The notes: generated from the sequence alone by a model not told the origin. A stretch of DNA of 64,000 bases from Plazaster borealis (GCA_021014325.1 JAJGQC010000702.1:149501-213500), one strand, 5' to 3'. Counted from the stretch's first letter, positions 13,170 to 24,623 are shown. A program made the numbers and translations.

Positions 13170-13525
13170 CTGTGGCATGTAGACATGTCTGAGTGACTAT
13201 TATGGGGCACCATTACTGGGTGGCACTATTCCACCTCAACATGAGTACCTAATTTGGTTTTTAAAACGCCTATAGACAAGTCTAAGTGACTATTATGGGG
13301 CACCATTACTTGGTGGCACTATTCCACCTCAACATGAGTACCTAATTTGGTCTTTGCAACGCCTATAGACAGGTCTGGGTGACTATTATGGGGCACCATT
13401 ACTGGGTGGCACTATTCCACCTCAACATGAGTACCTAATTTGGTTTTTAAATTACCTATAGACAAGTCTGGAGTGACTATTATGGGGCACCATTACTAGG
13501 TGGCACTATTTCATCTCAACATGCC
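13170..13525 (+). repeat. Four 93-bp tandem repeats
   Basis: The word GTGACTATTATGGGGCACC occurs at 13193, 13286, 13379 and 13473, a spacing of 93-94 bp. The duplicated block at 17.33 kb keeps only one copy, so the expansion or contraction followed the larger duplication. Confidence 0.85.
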
Positions 13526-13529
13526 TAGC

Positions 13530-14090
13530 AAACAAAATAACGTCCACTCGACGTCGCTAAGACGTTATTTGAAAAGTTTGGAGTTTTGTCAACGACTAGA
13601 GGACGTTGCGTTTTGACATTTTATAATAACGTTGTGACTTTGGCAGTCATGGTTGTATCATGGATAATTTTTTCCATTTTAATAATATTTTAAGTAAAAT
13701 TACATGTTGAGTTACTATATTTAAATTATCACTAAATTATCTGATAGTTTAGACAAATAAATGAAGAAATTATACCTAGTTCATACATTTGGCAAATTTC
13801 TTGAAATATTTTGTAGGTATTTTACAACTTCTTAGCCTAATTTACTAATTTGTATATGTGATATTTAGGTTGTCATAACATTCCCAAGTAACCTGACAAA
13901 ACTACAACATTCAAGCAACATTGCCAAAAAAAGTTAACGCGACTTTTATTAAGACGTTGTGAAGATACATAGTCATAACGTTGTATTGATGTTGTCAAGT
14001 AACGTGACAAAACCACAACCATCAGGTAACGTTTTGAAAGAACATTCACCCAACATCTGTATATAACGTCAGAATACAACTTTGATATTT
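13530..14090. repeat. AACGTT-rich non-coding segment, probable old transposon
   Basis: The segment has many AACGT words in both orientations: CGACGTCGCTAAGACGTTAT near the left edge, and GTAACGTGACAAAACCACAA near 13998. No exon is visible. It sits between the 93-bp repeats and the first clear midasin exon and is not seen in the second duplication copy. Confidence 0.4.
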
Positions 14091-14124
14091 TATAACAGAT
14101 GTGAGTGACATCAGTAAGATGCAG

Positions 14125-14270
14125 GGTTCACTATTCACACAACCTTTGACCTGCTATCCCATGATGCAATGCCACAGTCATTTATGAACATTGAGGAGCT
14201 GGAAGCATTACGCCTGGAGATGGAACAGCAACTGAGCATGCTCAGTCAGAAACAGGGAACAGCCGAGGAG
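14125..14270 (+). CDS. MDN1: Midasin tail exon a (linker before VWA)
   Basis: Reads FTIHTTFDLLSHDAMPQSF followed by MNIEELEALRLEMEQQLSML and ends TAEE before GTAAAT. It corresponds to the human linker with STIHTAHQFL and ELRQELERQLEMW (from memory). The exon starts in phase 1 after ATGCAG, a weak acceptor without a pyrimidine tract; a TAA lies eight bases upstream in frame, so the start cannot be much earlier. It ends in phase 0, matching the next exon. No second copy is visible in the duplicated block. Confidence 0.75.
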
Positions 14271-14708
14271 GTAAATTAAGTATAGCCATTGATTTCAGGC
14301 ATGTGAAATGTCCACGTTTACACAGGTATTTGCGTTTTTTATTTCCCCATTTCTTTTTTTTTCTTTTTTTGTGACTCCCCTTATTTCTCGATCGTGCTGT
14401 GAATTCTAGTCTTCGTTTTTTATGTCAAAACAATACACATTTCTTGCACCAAGAAAAAATGGAACCATGCATCAGGCTGCACATCGTGTGAAGATTGTGC
14501 TGTGATTTTTCCAAACATGGGGCTATAAACTAGTCTGAATAATTGGCTACAACTACAGCTACTGCTGTTGCTAAGGACAGCTTATGCTTCAAGTGATGCG
14601 CTGATCGAGCCAAAGCCGTTGTCGTAGGACATTCTGCTTTCAAGAGCAGATTTCTAACCCCGCTAGATGACCCAGCTTGCCTGTGACCAATTTCAAATTG
14701 GGTGGCAT

Positions 14709-15010
14709 GGGTGGCTAGTGCGTAAAGCGCTTGCCTCTCGCCAATGTGACCCTGGTTTGATTCCCGGCTAAGGTCATTACTGAGTAGAGTTGGGCATTGG
14801 TTTTTTCTATGCCACAAGGGTTTTTCTTCGGGCCCTCCAGTTTTCTTCCCTCAGGAAAAATCAAACACTTTTGATATCTGGCTTAGATATGGGTCAATGT
14901 GGCTGGCTTCCAAATGCACCCTTGCGTGCCTGCAGCTTGAATGCCTTGTAGCCACATCCTTTGCAGCTCAGCTTTTCAGCTGCAGATAAGGATGATTAGC
15001 CTCCCAAATG
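14709..15010 (+). repeat. tRNA-derived SINE-like element, copy 1
   Basis: The head GTGGCTAGTGCGTAAAGCGC with the B-box-like word GGTTTGATTCC (to 14765) is followed by a body containing GGGTTTTTCTTCGGGCCCTCC-like sequence. The body, but not the head, recurs at about 20300-20490 in duplication copy 2. Confidence 0.6.
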
Positions 15011-15308
15011 ATTATTATTATTGTGATATTATAAATCCAGGACCTTCTGCTTTCAAAAGCAGATATCTACACACTAGATGGCTGAGTTTCCTTTTGAGCA
15101 ATTTCATAAAACATGTAAGCAGATATTTTCTGCTTACAGAACGGTGCTTAGCAGAATTTATGTTTCATAAAGTAGCGTGTAAAAGACATGCTAACTTGCC
15201 AGTGGTTCATGTAAGTAGATAAATGCAATTGGGCCGTGGTGATACTTGCTTGATTGTATATTACAAGTCACCCTATTGACAAACCATTATTTGTTATTTG
15301 ACCGGAAG

Positions 15309-15424
15309 GAGAGAGAAGCGCAGGAGACATGGCATCGGTACGAGTCATTGACATCAGGTCTAGCCAGGGATCTCTGTGAACAGCTCAGACTGGTCTTGGA
15401 ACCTACAAGAGCCTCCAAACTAAG
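15309..15424 (+). CDS. MDN1: Midasin tail exon b, copy 1
   Basis: Encodes EREAQETWHRYESLTSGLA then RDLCEQLRLVLEPTRASKL, ending in a split arginine codon (AG|G). It matches human midasin around LCEQLRLILEPTQA (from memory). Acceptor GACCGGAAG, donor GTAGAT. The 116 bases run from phase 0 to phase 2. A second copy at 20811-20926 differs at one synonymous base (TAC/TAT in HRYES). Confidence 0.9.
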
Positions 15425-15514
15425 GTAGATTCTAGTGGCTAGTTTACAAATGACATTAACAGTTTCCATTGAAAATAGTTGACAAGTATGATATTTACAT
15501 TTTCTACTGGTAGC

Positions 15515-15995
15515 CAAGAAGCGTGACAGCATTTGCATATTATGCAAGAGTAACAGGTTGAGTGCACACAGCTAGGGGTGTGCCTTTCATTGATCGTTTT
15601 CAGCGCAGCTTCGACGGACGTATCATTTATTTACTTATGTTAAATTGTAGTTAAATCTTTATTGAACAATTTCCAGATAGTTCCCGGTATGCATCAGGCA
15701 GGACCTTGCCAAAGAACCAATCAAAAAAGATTGAAAATAAGCCTACGTGGCAAAGTAAGTAAAAAAGCAGAAGAAAGGTTGATAAATCAAACTCAGGTAT
15801 GTTCAAATAGTGTTATATCTACTGAGATAAAGACCTCCTGCTTCTACATGCTGGTCCTGTCCCACCCGTGGCTCGTCGCCGATGTTAGCCATGGTCATTG
15901 CATTAACATGTTTTTTATTGCAGGTTGGGGGGGAGCGGGATGGTGTGATAGAAAATAATTTATTCATGGTTGAGGGTTGAATTAGTGAATAAGTT
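15515..15995 (+). other. Segment unique to duplication copy 1
   Basis: This stretch interrupts the homology between the two duplication copies, so it was inserted here or lost from copy 2. It contains a possible mini-exon (15677 to about 15753, between TTTCCAG and GTAAGT), but the reading is short and unrecognised. Otherwise I see nothing in it. Confidence 0.4.
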
Positions 15996-17425
15996 ATGAG
16001 AGAGATAGTTGACGTGACTTGCCCAAGTTTGGCGGGTTCCCTGTACCCACAATGCCAATGATAGTTCTAATGATTATTTTACAAGAAGTGGCCAGACTGT
16101 TTGTCCTACCAGCCTCCATTTGATTACATTGAAATGAATACAAGGAAAACAGATCACCCATGGAAGTCATCGGTTGTGTCTAAATTAAGTATTTTTAGTT
16201 CCAGTTTTGGTGATTGATGAGTCCTCAATATTTTGCATGAAAAAAAAAAGAACATGACTTGCGCCTCATCAGGCAAGCTTTTTGTGCAGGTACAATTTTA
16301 TTAACACTCTAGAATACTTGTGCATTCTCAGTAAATTTGAATTGTTGAAACAATGTTTTGCTTTGGTTACAATGAACAAGGGTTATAGAACATAAAGTCT
16401 GGGTGTTCTCTAGTCCCTCAAGCTTTGTTGATTCTCATCATTTTTAGGTTTTATGAAGCATAATATAAACTAAAGGATTGGTTTGAACAAACACACAATG
16501 ACAATCTATACATCCTTTTTGTTGTTTTATCATTTCTGCATTTTCATTAAAAAAAGGTTTGCTAAAAATCAGCAACAATTATCCATCTATTGGAGTAAAG
16601 CAATGATGATACAGAAATACATAGTGTGTAAAGAATTAATACTAGACTGTACAAGTTTGGCATGTATTTGAACAGTTTGAGGATCCTTTGGTTCTCACAT
16701 GTGTGAAGGAAACAAAATCACACTTTGGAACAAGTCCCAGTGTTTGAATATTGGCAACCTTATGGAGACCGACAACAAAAGGTCTCCACAGGGAATTCTA
16801 ATGAGAGGGATGTTCCACCAGGAATTTTGTGTACAAAGTCGACCTTTGGAGGAAGTTAAGTACAGGGACAAAGGAAAGAACAAGAGAAATCTTCGCAATG
16901 TTGGAATATGCATGAGACTTACACAGTCTATAATAATTCTCATATTGCTCTTATTATTTAGTTTCTAAGAGTGAGGCTGTGACAATCATGCTGCAGTCAG
17001 CTGATCATTTGACAGTGAAGAAGCAGTAACAGCTTCAGATGTAAAAACATGGAGTGAGACTGAGATTTGTGCATCCTAAGGAAACTAAGGTATTCCAGAG
17101 ACGGAGTCATTTGAAGCTAAGGGACCATGACACATGAGGTAATTTACATGCATCCACTTCCACATTTCTACATTTTGTGTTTAGAGGTTTTAAGACAAAA
17201 TTAGCTGTTGTGATACTGAAGGGTTTCTTTTGCACCCTGTGCTGTTGGTTGCCTCCAAGTTGCATGTAAATATTGCTGTGTGTAACAAGGGTTTTGAAGC
17301 TGATCTTTAATGCCTGTGGCTGTAGACAATTCGAGTGACTTATATGGGGCACCATTACTGGGTGGCACTATTCCATACACTGCATCCAGTAGTTGTTTTT
17401 TATGCATCACAGGTAGCTTTGGTTA

Positions 17426-18519
17426 GGCGCGCGGTCCAAATAGAAACGGTTCGGCAACCGTCGAACGGTTGCCAAACGGTTCAAGAGAGAAACGGTTCAA
17501 CAGCATTTCCCAAACGGTTTGGAAAATTATCAATGTGGTAAGCTTGCCCGGCCCTCTGGAGTCAGAACAAAAGGGGCTATAATTGGATTACTGTCCATTG
17601 TTTGGGATTATAGCTCCTGTTGAAGGAGCTCTGACTGATATTATGAATTTCAAAATTAAAACACACAAACCTTTTACGACTGTTTTCCGTTTGGTTATTT
17701 CCAAAGTGCTTGCAATTTTTTTAAACCTTATACTTTAAATCATATAAAACGACCAAGTATGGCCTGAGATCATGACTTATTGATGCAATGAACCCTAGCG
17801 CCACCACCAATGCCATCATCATCACGATCATTGAAGACACATTGGGATCAATTGCACGTATTTACAGCAATGTTTTAGGCGGGGTACGAACTTGGTATCT
17901 ATCTACTTGGCGGTAGTGAAACTCTTGTGCGTGCGTTCCGTAGAAGAAAATCAAAAAGCGGCTGCTGTTGGAAACCAAAGAGGTGAAGATTCGGGCCGGA
18001 AAATTATATGTCCGTCGTGCATAGTGCTATAGAGAAAGGACATGCATAGTGCGCTATTCTGAAAATACAGTCTATTTCCATGAGCAGTATGTTGAAACCA
18101 ATAACGAAAACAAACGTTGGCTTAATATTAATAAATATTGAGTTTGATCACCAAGGAGAATTTTCTGAGATTTTAAAAACGACACTCACTTGAAAAATAA
18201 AAGCTACAATCATGGCATTGCACTAAACATCAAAGATTGTTCTGGACATCCACGGCTGTGGAGGATTAGTAACGGATTAGTAACGGATTAGTAACAGATT
18301 ATCGGCAGCCAGCCATTGACGTCCAGACCAGCTGACGCTCCTTTGTTAGCTAAGACCACAGTCAAGTATCAGTTCTTTTGTCCGACCGTGCTTCTTAAGA
18401 CGGGTGGCACAAGGTGTGAAACGGTTGCTTTCAGATTCCCAAACGGTTGAAGCTCAAAAAATGAACCGTTTGGGGCAATCGTTCGACGGTTGCGAACCGT
18501 TTCTATTTGGACCAGCGCC
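17426..18519. mobile_element. PIF/Harbinger-like non-autonomous element
   Basis: Inverted ends of about 45 bp: left GGCGCGCGGTCCAAATAGAA, right the complement of GGCGCTGGTCCAAATAGAAA. Both continue with AACGGTTCG and CGTCGAACG. TTA flanks both ends as a 3-bp target duplication (17423-17425, 18520-18522). GG-starting termini and a TWA target are typical of PIF/Harbinger elements. No transposase is visible in 1094 bp. A short GGATTAGTAAC repeat (three copies) lies near 18263-18297. Confidence 0.75.
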
Positions 18520-18559
18520 TTAATGATAAGTGTTGTTTGAAGCTTTGCATGGTGTGGAC

Positions 18560-18671
18560 AATAAGAGGTAACTAAAATAAATAGTAAACACTCAAGAGCC
18601 AACACTCCCACAAAGAGTTTTTACACATGGTTGTACCATAAGTTTACTATTTATTTTAGTTACCTCTTATT
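18560..18671. repeat. Perfect 30-bp inverted repeat (long hairpin)
   Basis: The arm starting AATAAGAGGTAACTAAAATA (18560-18589) is the exact reverse complement of 18642-18671, separated by 52 bp. This gives a strong stem-loop in DNA or RNA. No tRNA or miRNA identity can be claimed. Confidence 0.85.
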
Positions 18672-18679
18672 GATTAATG

Positions 18680-20300
18680 ATGTTTGTGACAGTTTGATGC
18701 TTGACAGTGGTGTGTACATGACCACATTGGTATCCCAGCAAGTTTTGACAAATATGGATTGTTCAGATTTGTCTAAGCCAGGCACTCAGTGCATGATACT
18801 AGACTCTTTTACAGTGCTTATTTATAGATATATTTGTCAAAATAATCCACAATTTCAATAAATTTATAATTGCTTTTGGGTATGTGGAAATTACATTCCA
18901 AATTTATAATAATAATAAAAAAACACTAGTCCAGTTGTGCATGATCTTTTGCAGAATTTCAGAAAAGTTCAAAATCAAAGTAATAATAAAAATAATGGAT
19001 TCTTATAATGTGCCTTATCACACCCTTAGGCGCGTATCAAAGTGCTCATTATTTGCTTTTCAACAGGATAAACAGAGCTATGTTTTGAATTATGAGACCC
19101 ATATATGCAGTGCCTGATAATTAATATAGCACCTTTTAATCCAATCATAGGATGCTCATCTATGACCTCTTTGCTACCATTCTGCTGAAAGAAGACTCTT
19201 TCCACTGTCAGTCTTTTGCTAGCCAGCGTTGGAATGAGGAGTGTGATAAGGTGCTTGGGGTTCAACAGAGCTGGAGGGAAAGATAGAGGAACTGCAAAGC
19301 AAGGACTGTACTCCACACATGGTAGAAACAGACAGAGAGAGTGAGTCTATAAACAATAAGAAGTTGGGAATCAGGCTAGTCTAGTTGTGACTTGTCCTAT
19401 CAATCACATCCATGGATCCTGGTTTGAATCACACCTCAGACCAGTGCCTCATGTGTGGATAGTGTTTTCAGTCTCTCTTATAATACACATAGGATTGGAG
19501 CTTTTCATTCCACATCCAAAACCGAGTAGATCTTCATGTGCTGTTATCTTTTAAGATACCTAGACAGATTTTGTTTCCTTGGAAGAACTTTTCACAATGA
19601 ATGAGTGTCATTGGCCTGTGTCTGTAACATGGAGCTGGAGACATAGAGAGTCTGTTAACATCAGAGAACAGTTGTAAGACTTTACCACATGTCAAACTTT
19701 TGTTGGATTTCCGTTGGACTGTATTTCTATGACAGACATGGTTTTACTCGCTGAAAGGCGCACAGTTCTCCGATGCACTAAAGACATGCCCTATGCCAAA
19801 CGATAGCCAGTTGGAATTGTTATTCTGCAAATGTTTGGATTTCAACTCTAATAGATCGAAATGCCAATTCCTCTCACCTTAGTTAACATGGACTCAACAG
19901 ACCTTCTACATCAATGAAAAACTCCATAGACTGTGCAAGTCTCGCTCATATTTGAACTTCCGGGACCATTGTGGTCCCGACCATATGGAGTTTTAGTGGG
20001 CGGGATTTTGTTTTGTCAATTATTTACGCAGTTTGTGGCTATGAAAATTATTTATATGTTGTTGGGAATGTAATACTAAGTGATTAACAATATGAAAGTA
20101 AAATCAATTCAACAAAATAGCGAAGAAAACCTGAGAATAAGACTTCTCCTCCGTTTCTGGTTACTTGTACAAAATTAAGAATTTTGTCCAACTGACGGTT
20201 GTGTTGTCATTAAACCTATTATGATAGGCGCACACATTTGGGCGTGATTGACAAATTGGTTTTCTAACAAAAAGCATCCTAGTTCCAAGTTTTTGTTTTT
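18680..20300. other. Gene-free stretch inside duplication copy 2
   Basis: No supported exon. Contents: AT-rich DNA to 19.1 kb, unassigned sequence to 19.9 kb, the palindromic word GGGACCATTGTGGTCCC at about 19963, and a second copy (about 20030-20160) of the dispersed repeat also found at 7.1 kb. Confidence 0.4.
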
Positions 20301-20810
20301 TTCTATGCCGCGAGGGTTTTTCTCCGGGCCCTCCATCTTTTTTCCCTCAGGAAAAATCAAACACTTTTGATATCTGGCTTAGATATGGGTCAATGTGGCT
20401 GGCTTCCAAATGCACCCTTGCGTGCCTGCAGCTTGAATGCCTTGTAGCCACATCCTTTGCAGCTCAGCTTTTCAGCTGCAGGTAAGGATGATTAGCCTCC
20501 CAAATTATTATTATTATTGTGATATTATAAATCCAGGACCTTCTGCTTTCAAAAGCAGATATCTACCCACTAGATGACTGAGCTTGCCTGTGAGCAATTT
20601 CATAAAACATGCAAGCAGAAGCAGATATTTTCTGCTTACAGAGCTGTGCTTAGCAGAATTTATGTTTCATAAAGTAGCGTGTAAAAGACATGTTAACTTG
20701 CCAGTGGTTCATGTAAGTAGATGAAGGCAATTGGGCTGGGGTGATACTTGCCTGATTGTGTATTACAAGTCACCCTATTGACAAACCATTATTTGTTATT
20801 TGACCGGAAG

Positions 20811-20926
20811 GAGAGAGAAGCGCAGGAGACATGGCATCGGTATGAGTCATTGACATCAGGTCTAGCCAGGGATCTCTGTGAACAGCTCAGACTGGTCTTG
20901 GAACCTACAAGAGCCTCCAAACTAAG
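20811..20926 (+). CDS. MDN1: Midasin tail exon b, copy 2
   Basis: Same 38-residue sequence and splice borders as 15309-15424, differing at one synonymous position. Because the exon is 116 bases (not a multiple of three), splicing copy 1 to copy 2 would shift the frame. Only one copy can be used in a productive message. This copy lies closer to the next exon (21816). Confidence 0.88.
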
Positions 20927-21815
20927 GTAGATTCTAGTTGCTAGTTTTCAAATTACATTCACCGTTTCCATTGAAGATAATTAACAAGTATGATATGTTA
21001 TGAGAGAGATAGTCGACGTCACTTGCCAAAGTTTGGCGGGTTCCCTGTACCCACAATGCCAATGATAGTTCTAATGATTCTTTGACAAAAAGAGGCCAGA
21101 CTGTTCGTCCTTCCAGCCTCCATTTGGTGATATTGAAATGAATGCAAGAAAAACAGGTGTCATTATTTGTGTCTAAATAAAGTGTTTTTAGTTCCAGCTT
21201 TGCCCATTGATGAGTCCTCAATATTTTGCATGAAAAAAAAACCATGACTTGCACCTCATCAGGCAAGCTTTTTGATCTGTTTGTCAAAACAGCTGGTCCA
21301 GTTTCATGGTGTTGCTTAACCATAAGCAAAGAATCTATGCTTACTGTTTCAGAAAATCCCATGCTTACGTATATTTTACAGAGAAAATAGAATTAGCTGT
21401 TGCAAACTGCTTACCAACCAAAAGGACCTGTGGTATCAATACAAAAAGTAGTTAGTGACCTGACTCTGCCAGGGTCGAAACATCAGGCCACTAACTATTT
21501 TGTGCGTACATTTTACAGGTTATAAAGGAATTTGTGCTTAAGCGCATAAGAGTACTTGACAATTCTAGTTAAGCATTCTTTGCTTCACTTTGCACTAACC
21601 TTGTAAGCAGAGAATGACGACTGTAAGCACAAATTCTGCAGTAAGCAGTTTTTGTAATTGTACCCCGCTCGTCATAGGAGAGGATGACAGGTTTTATTCT
21701 CACTCTAGAAATTGTGAATTTTTTCCCACAGAACGTTGAAGCATTCACAGTCCTTTATAACTGATCATGTTACAGGCAAACATTAATAGTTTTCTTATTT
21801 TTTTTCCTTACCAAG

Positions 21816-21939
21816 GGGTGACTTCCGAACTGGTAAACGCATCAAATTGCGTAAAGTGATCCCGCACATTGCAAGTGTGTTCTGCAAAGATAAGATTTGG
21901 TTGCAACGAACCAAACCAAGTAAGAGACAGTACCAGATC
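21816..21939 (+). CDS. MDN1: Midasin tail exon c (GDFRTGKR...RQYQI), 3' part lost
   Basis: Follows TTACCAAG and completes the split arginine codon. Reads GDFRTGKRIKLRKVIPHIA and then FCKDKIWLQRTKPSKRQYQI. In midasins this is followed at once by the MIDAS metal motif (hydrophobic residues then DDSSSM). Here the similarity stops after QI, and the sequence runs into an AT-rich open frame with no donor. A GTAAGA inside the codons for TKPSK could act as a cryptic donor. The 3' end of this exon is therefore uncertain. Confidence 0.85.
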
Positions 21940-22168
21940 AAATTAAGTCAAAAAGTTGATTTTTTCAGAAGTATAATTGCTATAAACAGTTATTGTGATG
22001 TTCGGACCTTGGGCAAAGGATATATAGCCCAGCAATATGCACTCAAAATGGAAGTAGCATTAGTGGATCATGTAGAATGGATGTGTGGTGTTACATCAAA
22101 TCAAACATCCAGGACCTTAATGTGACATTCCCCTCCCATTATGGATTAGTTCAAACATGTGGGTGGCG

Positions 22169-22440
22169 TGTTGTGGCTGAGTGGTCAAGTGCACCAGACT
22201 CGAGCTGTGGTGTTCTGATCAGCAGAGCGTGGGTTCGAGTCCCGGTCGTGACACCGGTGTCCTTCAGCAATACACTTAACCATTATAGCTTCATCCTTTG
22301 ATTGGGGCGTAAAGCCATAGGTCCTGTGTGTTGTACTTAAAACTATATCAATGCACTAAAAAGAGCCCAGTGAACTTATTGCTAAGAGAAGGGGTTTGCC
22401 CAGTATTTCTGGCATCTAACCCTATATGCCGTTCTGCTTA
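22169..22440 (+). repeat. tRNA-derived SINE
   Basis: A box TGGCTGAGTGG and B box GGTTCGAGTCC are both perfect Pol III promoter words, spaced as in a tRNA with a long variable arm (22169-22255). A non-tRNA body containing TGGGGCGTAAAGCC and AAAAAGAGCCCAG follows. It lies in the intron between midasin exons c and d. The strong boxes suggest a fairly young insertion. Confidence 0.7.
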
Positions 22441-23036
22441 TGCTAATTGTAGTTTCTGCTGATACAGAAACAGATTCCATACCTAGTTCAGGGTTTGTTG
22501 ATAACATCAAATACATTCAATTTGTCATATTTTTGTCCGCTTGAGGGTGTATGTGGACCTTTCATGTGATGAAAAACAAGTAAACAAACGTGGGTTTTTT
22601 CTTCATTTTTGTTGTTATAATGTTTATGTATTTTGTCATTGATAAGATGAAACTGTAATTGTGATGTAAGACATTCCCTGATGAAAGCGCCCTCATGCGG
22701 TCAAAATTATGGTAAATTCTTGTAACATTCACCTTTGACCGGAACGATTGGTATTACTTTGGTGAGAATGTATATCTATACACGGGTACCAGCTAACTTC
22801 CAAAAAAATACACACAAAAAACATTTGGAAACTGTGACTGGCTTCAACCAGAGGAAGGGTCTTGTGCACAAGTCTAGAAGATTAAAGATTCACTTTACAC
22901 AGTTTAATGATGAGTGCACAACAACCATGTGAGGAATTCACACACACCCATGTGTTATCAATAAGGCTTAACTATTCACCTATGCTTTTGTTGTATTGAA
23001 TTTTTTCTAACAAAATGTCTTGATTTCTTCACACAG

Positions 23037-23110
23037 CTTGCATTTGAGTCTTTAGCAGTAATCAGCAATGCATTAACATGGTTAGAGGCAGGAGAGCTTG
23101 CAGTTTGCAG
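23037..23110 (+). CDS. MDN1: Midasin tail exon d (VWA helix 1)
   Basis: Reads LAFESLAVISNALTWLEAGE then LAVC, ending in a split serine (AG|T). It matches human LAFESLAVIGNALTLLE (from memory). Acceptor TTCACACAG, donor GTAGGG. Phase 0 to 2. Confidence 0.92.
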
Positions 23111-23476
23111 GTAGGGAAATTGCTTTATGCCTTTGGACTCACTCAGGATTTTTTCTTGGCTCGGGATTTGTTCTTAATATGCTCTCACAATTGTCTTTGA
23201 AATGGTAAACTTGCTTGCTACCAAGGGGAAACCCAGACCCACTACCCTAGTTCTTTATTTGTGGTGATGAAGAGAGTCTTTAAAAATGTTACACCTCTTC
23301 TCTTTTTGTCACTCCATGTAATTTAGATAAGATTGGAATACCTGACCCATGGATAAGCACTTGTTATTTGGGTCTACTGACCACAGTCCTTCTGAATCCT
23401 TCACTTTGGTAATTGGATATAGAAGGATTTGGGACTGGATGGATTTTAATGATTAACTTTGACTTTTGATTTGTAG

Positions 23477-23591
23477 TTTTGGTGAGTCTGTCCAGCTTCT
23501 CCATCCATTCCATGAGCAGTTCACTGATCAATCAGGAGCCAAGATACTCCAACAATTTACTTTCTCTCAGACTAAGACCAAGATTGGACAG
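23477..23591 (+). CDS. MDN1: Midasin tail exon e (SFGESV...KTKIGQ)
   Basis: Reads (S)FGESVQLLHPFHEQFTDQS and then ILQQFTFSQTKTKIGQ. It starts after TTTGTAG in phase 2, completing the serine codon from exon d, and ends CAG before GTAAGC in phase 0. Strong match to the conserved midasin VWA core. Confidence 0.93.
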
Positions 23592-23705
23592 GTAAGCCCA
23601 ATATCCACTTGGGAGGGAAACTGTGAACTATGCAGACAGATCACTTTCTCCTTGCAATATTATATTTTGTAATGGGATGAATAATGCCTGCAATAGCTGA
23701 TGGGT

Positions 23706-24039
23706 TTTAAAGAGGAAGGGAAATGTCAAGTTCAATTTTGTGATGTACTCATTTCCCACTAGAGATAGAGTCCTCATGTGAGTGGGGAAAAAGCTACAAG
23801 TCTCTAACCTTATGTTAAAATGGTGTAGATCGTAAAGATAAATTTTTCCCAGAATAATGTCATCGGATATATTGGATTTTGACTAATTTTGCACTGGAAG
23901 GGTTTTGAATGCAATGGCAATTTACACCATTTTAAAGTGAGGTTAGAGACTTGTAATTTTTCCCCCACTCACATGAGGACTCTAATGGACAACGAGTACA
24001 TCACAAAATTTTATTTGACATTTCCCTTGCTCTTTTAAT
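23706..24039. mobile_element. Foldback element with ~110-bp arms
   Basis: The arms share GGGAAATGTC, TTTTGTGATGTACTC, GTCCTCATGTGAGTGGGG and ACAAGTCTCTAACC in opposite orientation (left 23710-23835, right 23925-24035). No coding capacity. It is inserted in the intron after midasin exon e and ends directly against the small open frame at 24040. Confidence 0.8.
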
Positions 24040-24195
24040 ATGTCTATGTCCACATTGAGCAAATTTGAGTATGGCGTAGACCAACGGCTGGGATACAACA
24101 TTGAAGAAGGCATTGACAGTGATCTAGCAACAGCTACAGACAAAGTCACCAATTTAGACAAGGCCTTCTGTAATATTCCTCAAGAAGCAAACTGA
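24040..24195 (+). CDS. Small open frame of 51 codons, unknown
   Basis: Begins ATGTCTATG immediately after the right arm of a foldback element and ends TGA. The peptide (including FEYGVDQRLGYNIEEGIDSD and TDKVTNLDKAFCNI) is of normal composition for a globular, acidic protein and unlike the low-complexity frames around it. It does not belong to midasin, whose flanking exons join directly. It may be a captured exon or gene fragment whose 5' side was cut off by the element. I do not recognise it. Confidence 0.3.
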   Translation: MSMSTLSKFEYGVDQRLGYNIEEGIDSDLATATDKVTNLDKAFCNIPQEAN

Positions 24196-24623
24196 GCTGG
24201 TTTAAGTATTGCTAGAACTCTAACCTTATCATTCAATGTGAACAGGCGCAAAACAATATAAAATCGTTAGTAGTCGTTTTAAGAACTAAGTCTTTATTAT
24301 TGAAGTGATGTTTACAGAACAGATGACTCACTGTAATCATTCACATTACATATCATAGTCTGAGTATTGTTTGTTGTTGTAATCTATTATTGTCTAAAAA
24401 GCCTTCAAACTTGACAAAACGTCCTCCATGTTGAATCCCCCTAGTCTCCCTTCAGTATTCTTTATAGCAGTACCTAGTAACCATTATTTTACTGCTGGGT
24501 TGAAGGCAGCTGATTGTTTCCATGTTACTGTTTTATTTGACATTCCTGCTCCTTCAAGACTCAAGTTCTAGGCTTTACAATGTTAACATCTTCTGGTGGT
24601 GTTGTTTTCCTTTCCCATCTTAG

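Larger units (their letters stand above)
12091..16283 (+). repeat. Tandem segmental duplication, copy 1
   Basis: The left part (12.1-13.2 kb) matches 16.3-17.35 kb closely, for example the words AACACTCTAGAA and CAGTAAATTTGAATTGTTGA. The right part (14.8-15.5 kb and 15.99-16.28 kb) matches 20.3-21.27 kb. Order A-B-A'-B' shows one tandem duplication with its junction near 16,284. Copy 1 carries midasin exons at 14125 and 15309. A 480-bp segment at 15.52-15.99 kb is absent from copy 2. Confidence 0.8.
16284..21274 (+). repeat. Tandem segmental duplication, copy 2
   Basis: Pairs with 12091-16283. Homologous ends are 16.28-17.35 kb and 20.3-21.27 kb. The middle differs: the 93-bp array is reduced to one unit, midasin exon a is not visible, and a Harbinger-like element (17426-18519) and a hairpin (18560-18671) are present. 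Exon b is retained at 20811-20926. Confidence 0.8.

Noticed and set aside
22735..22932. Open frame ending DECTTTM considered as the missing midasin metal motif
   Set aside because: It only loosely resembles the DxSxS pattern, lacks the flanking conserved residues, and its border (ATGTGAGG) does not give the phase needed for the exon at 23037.
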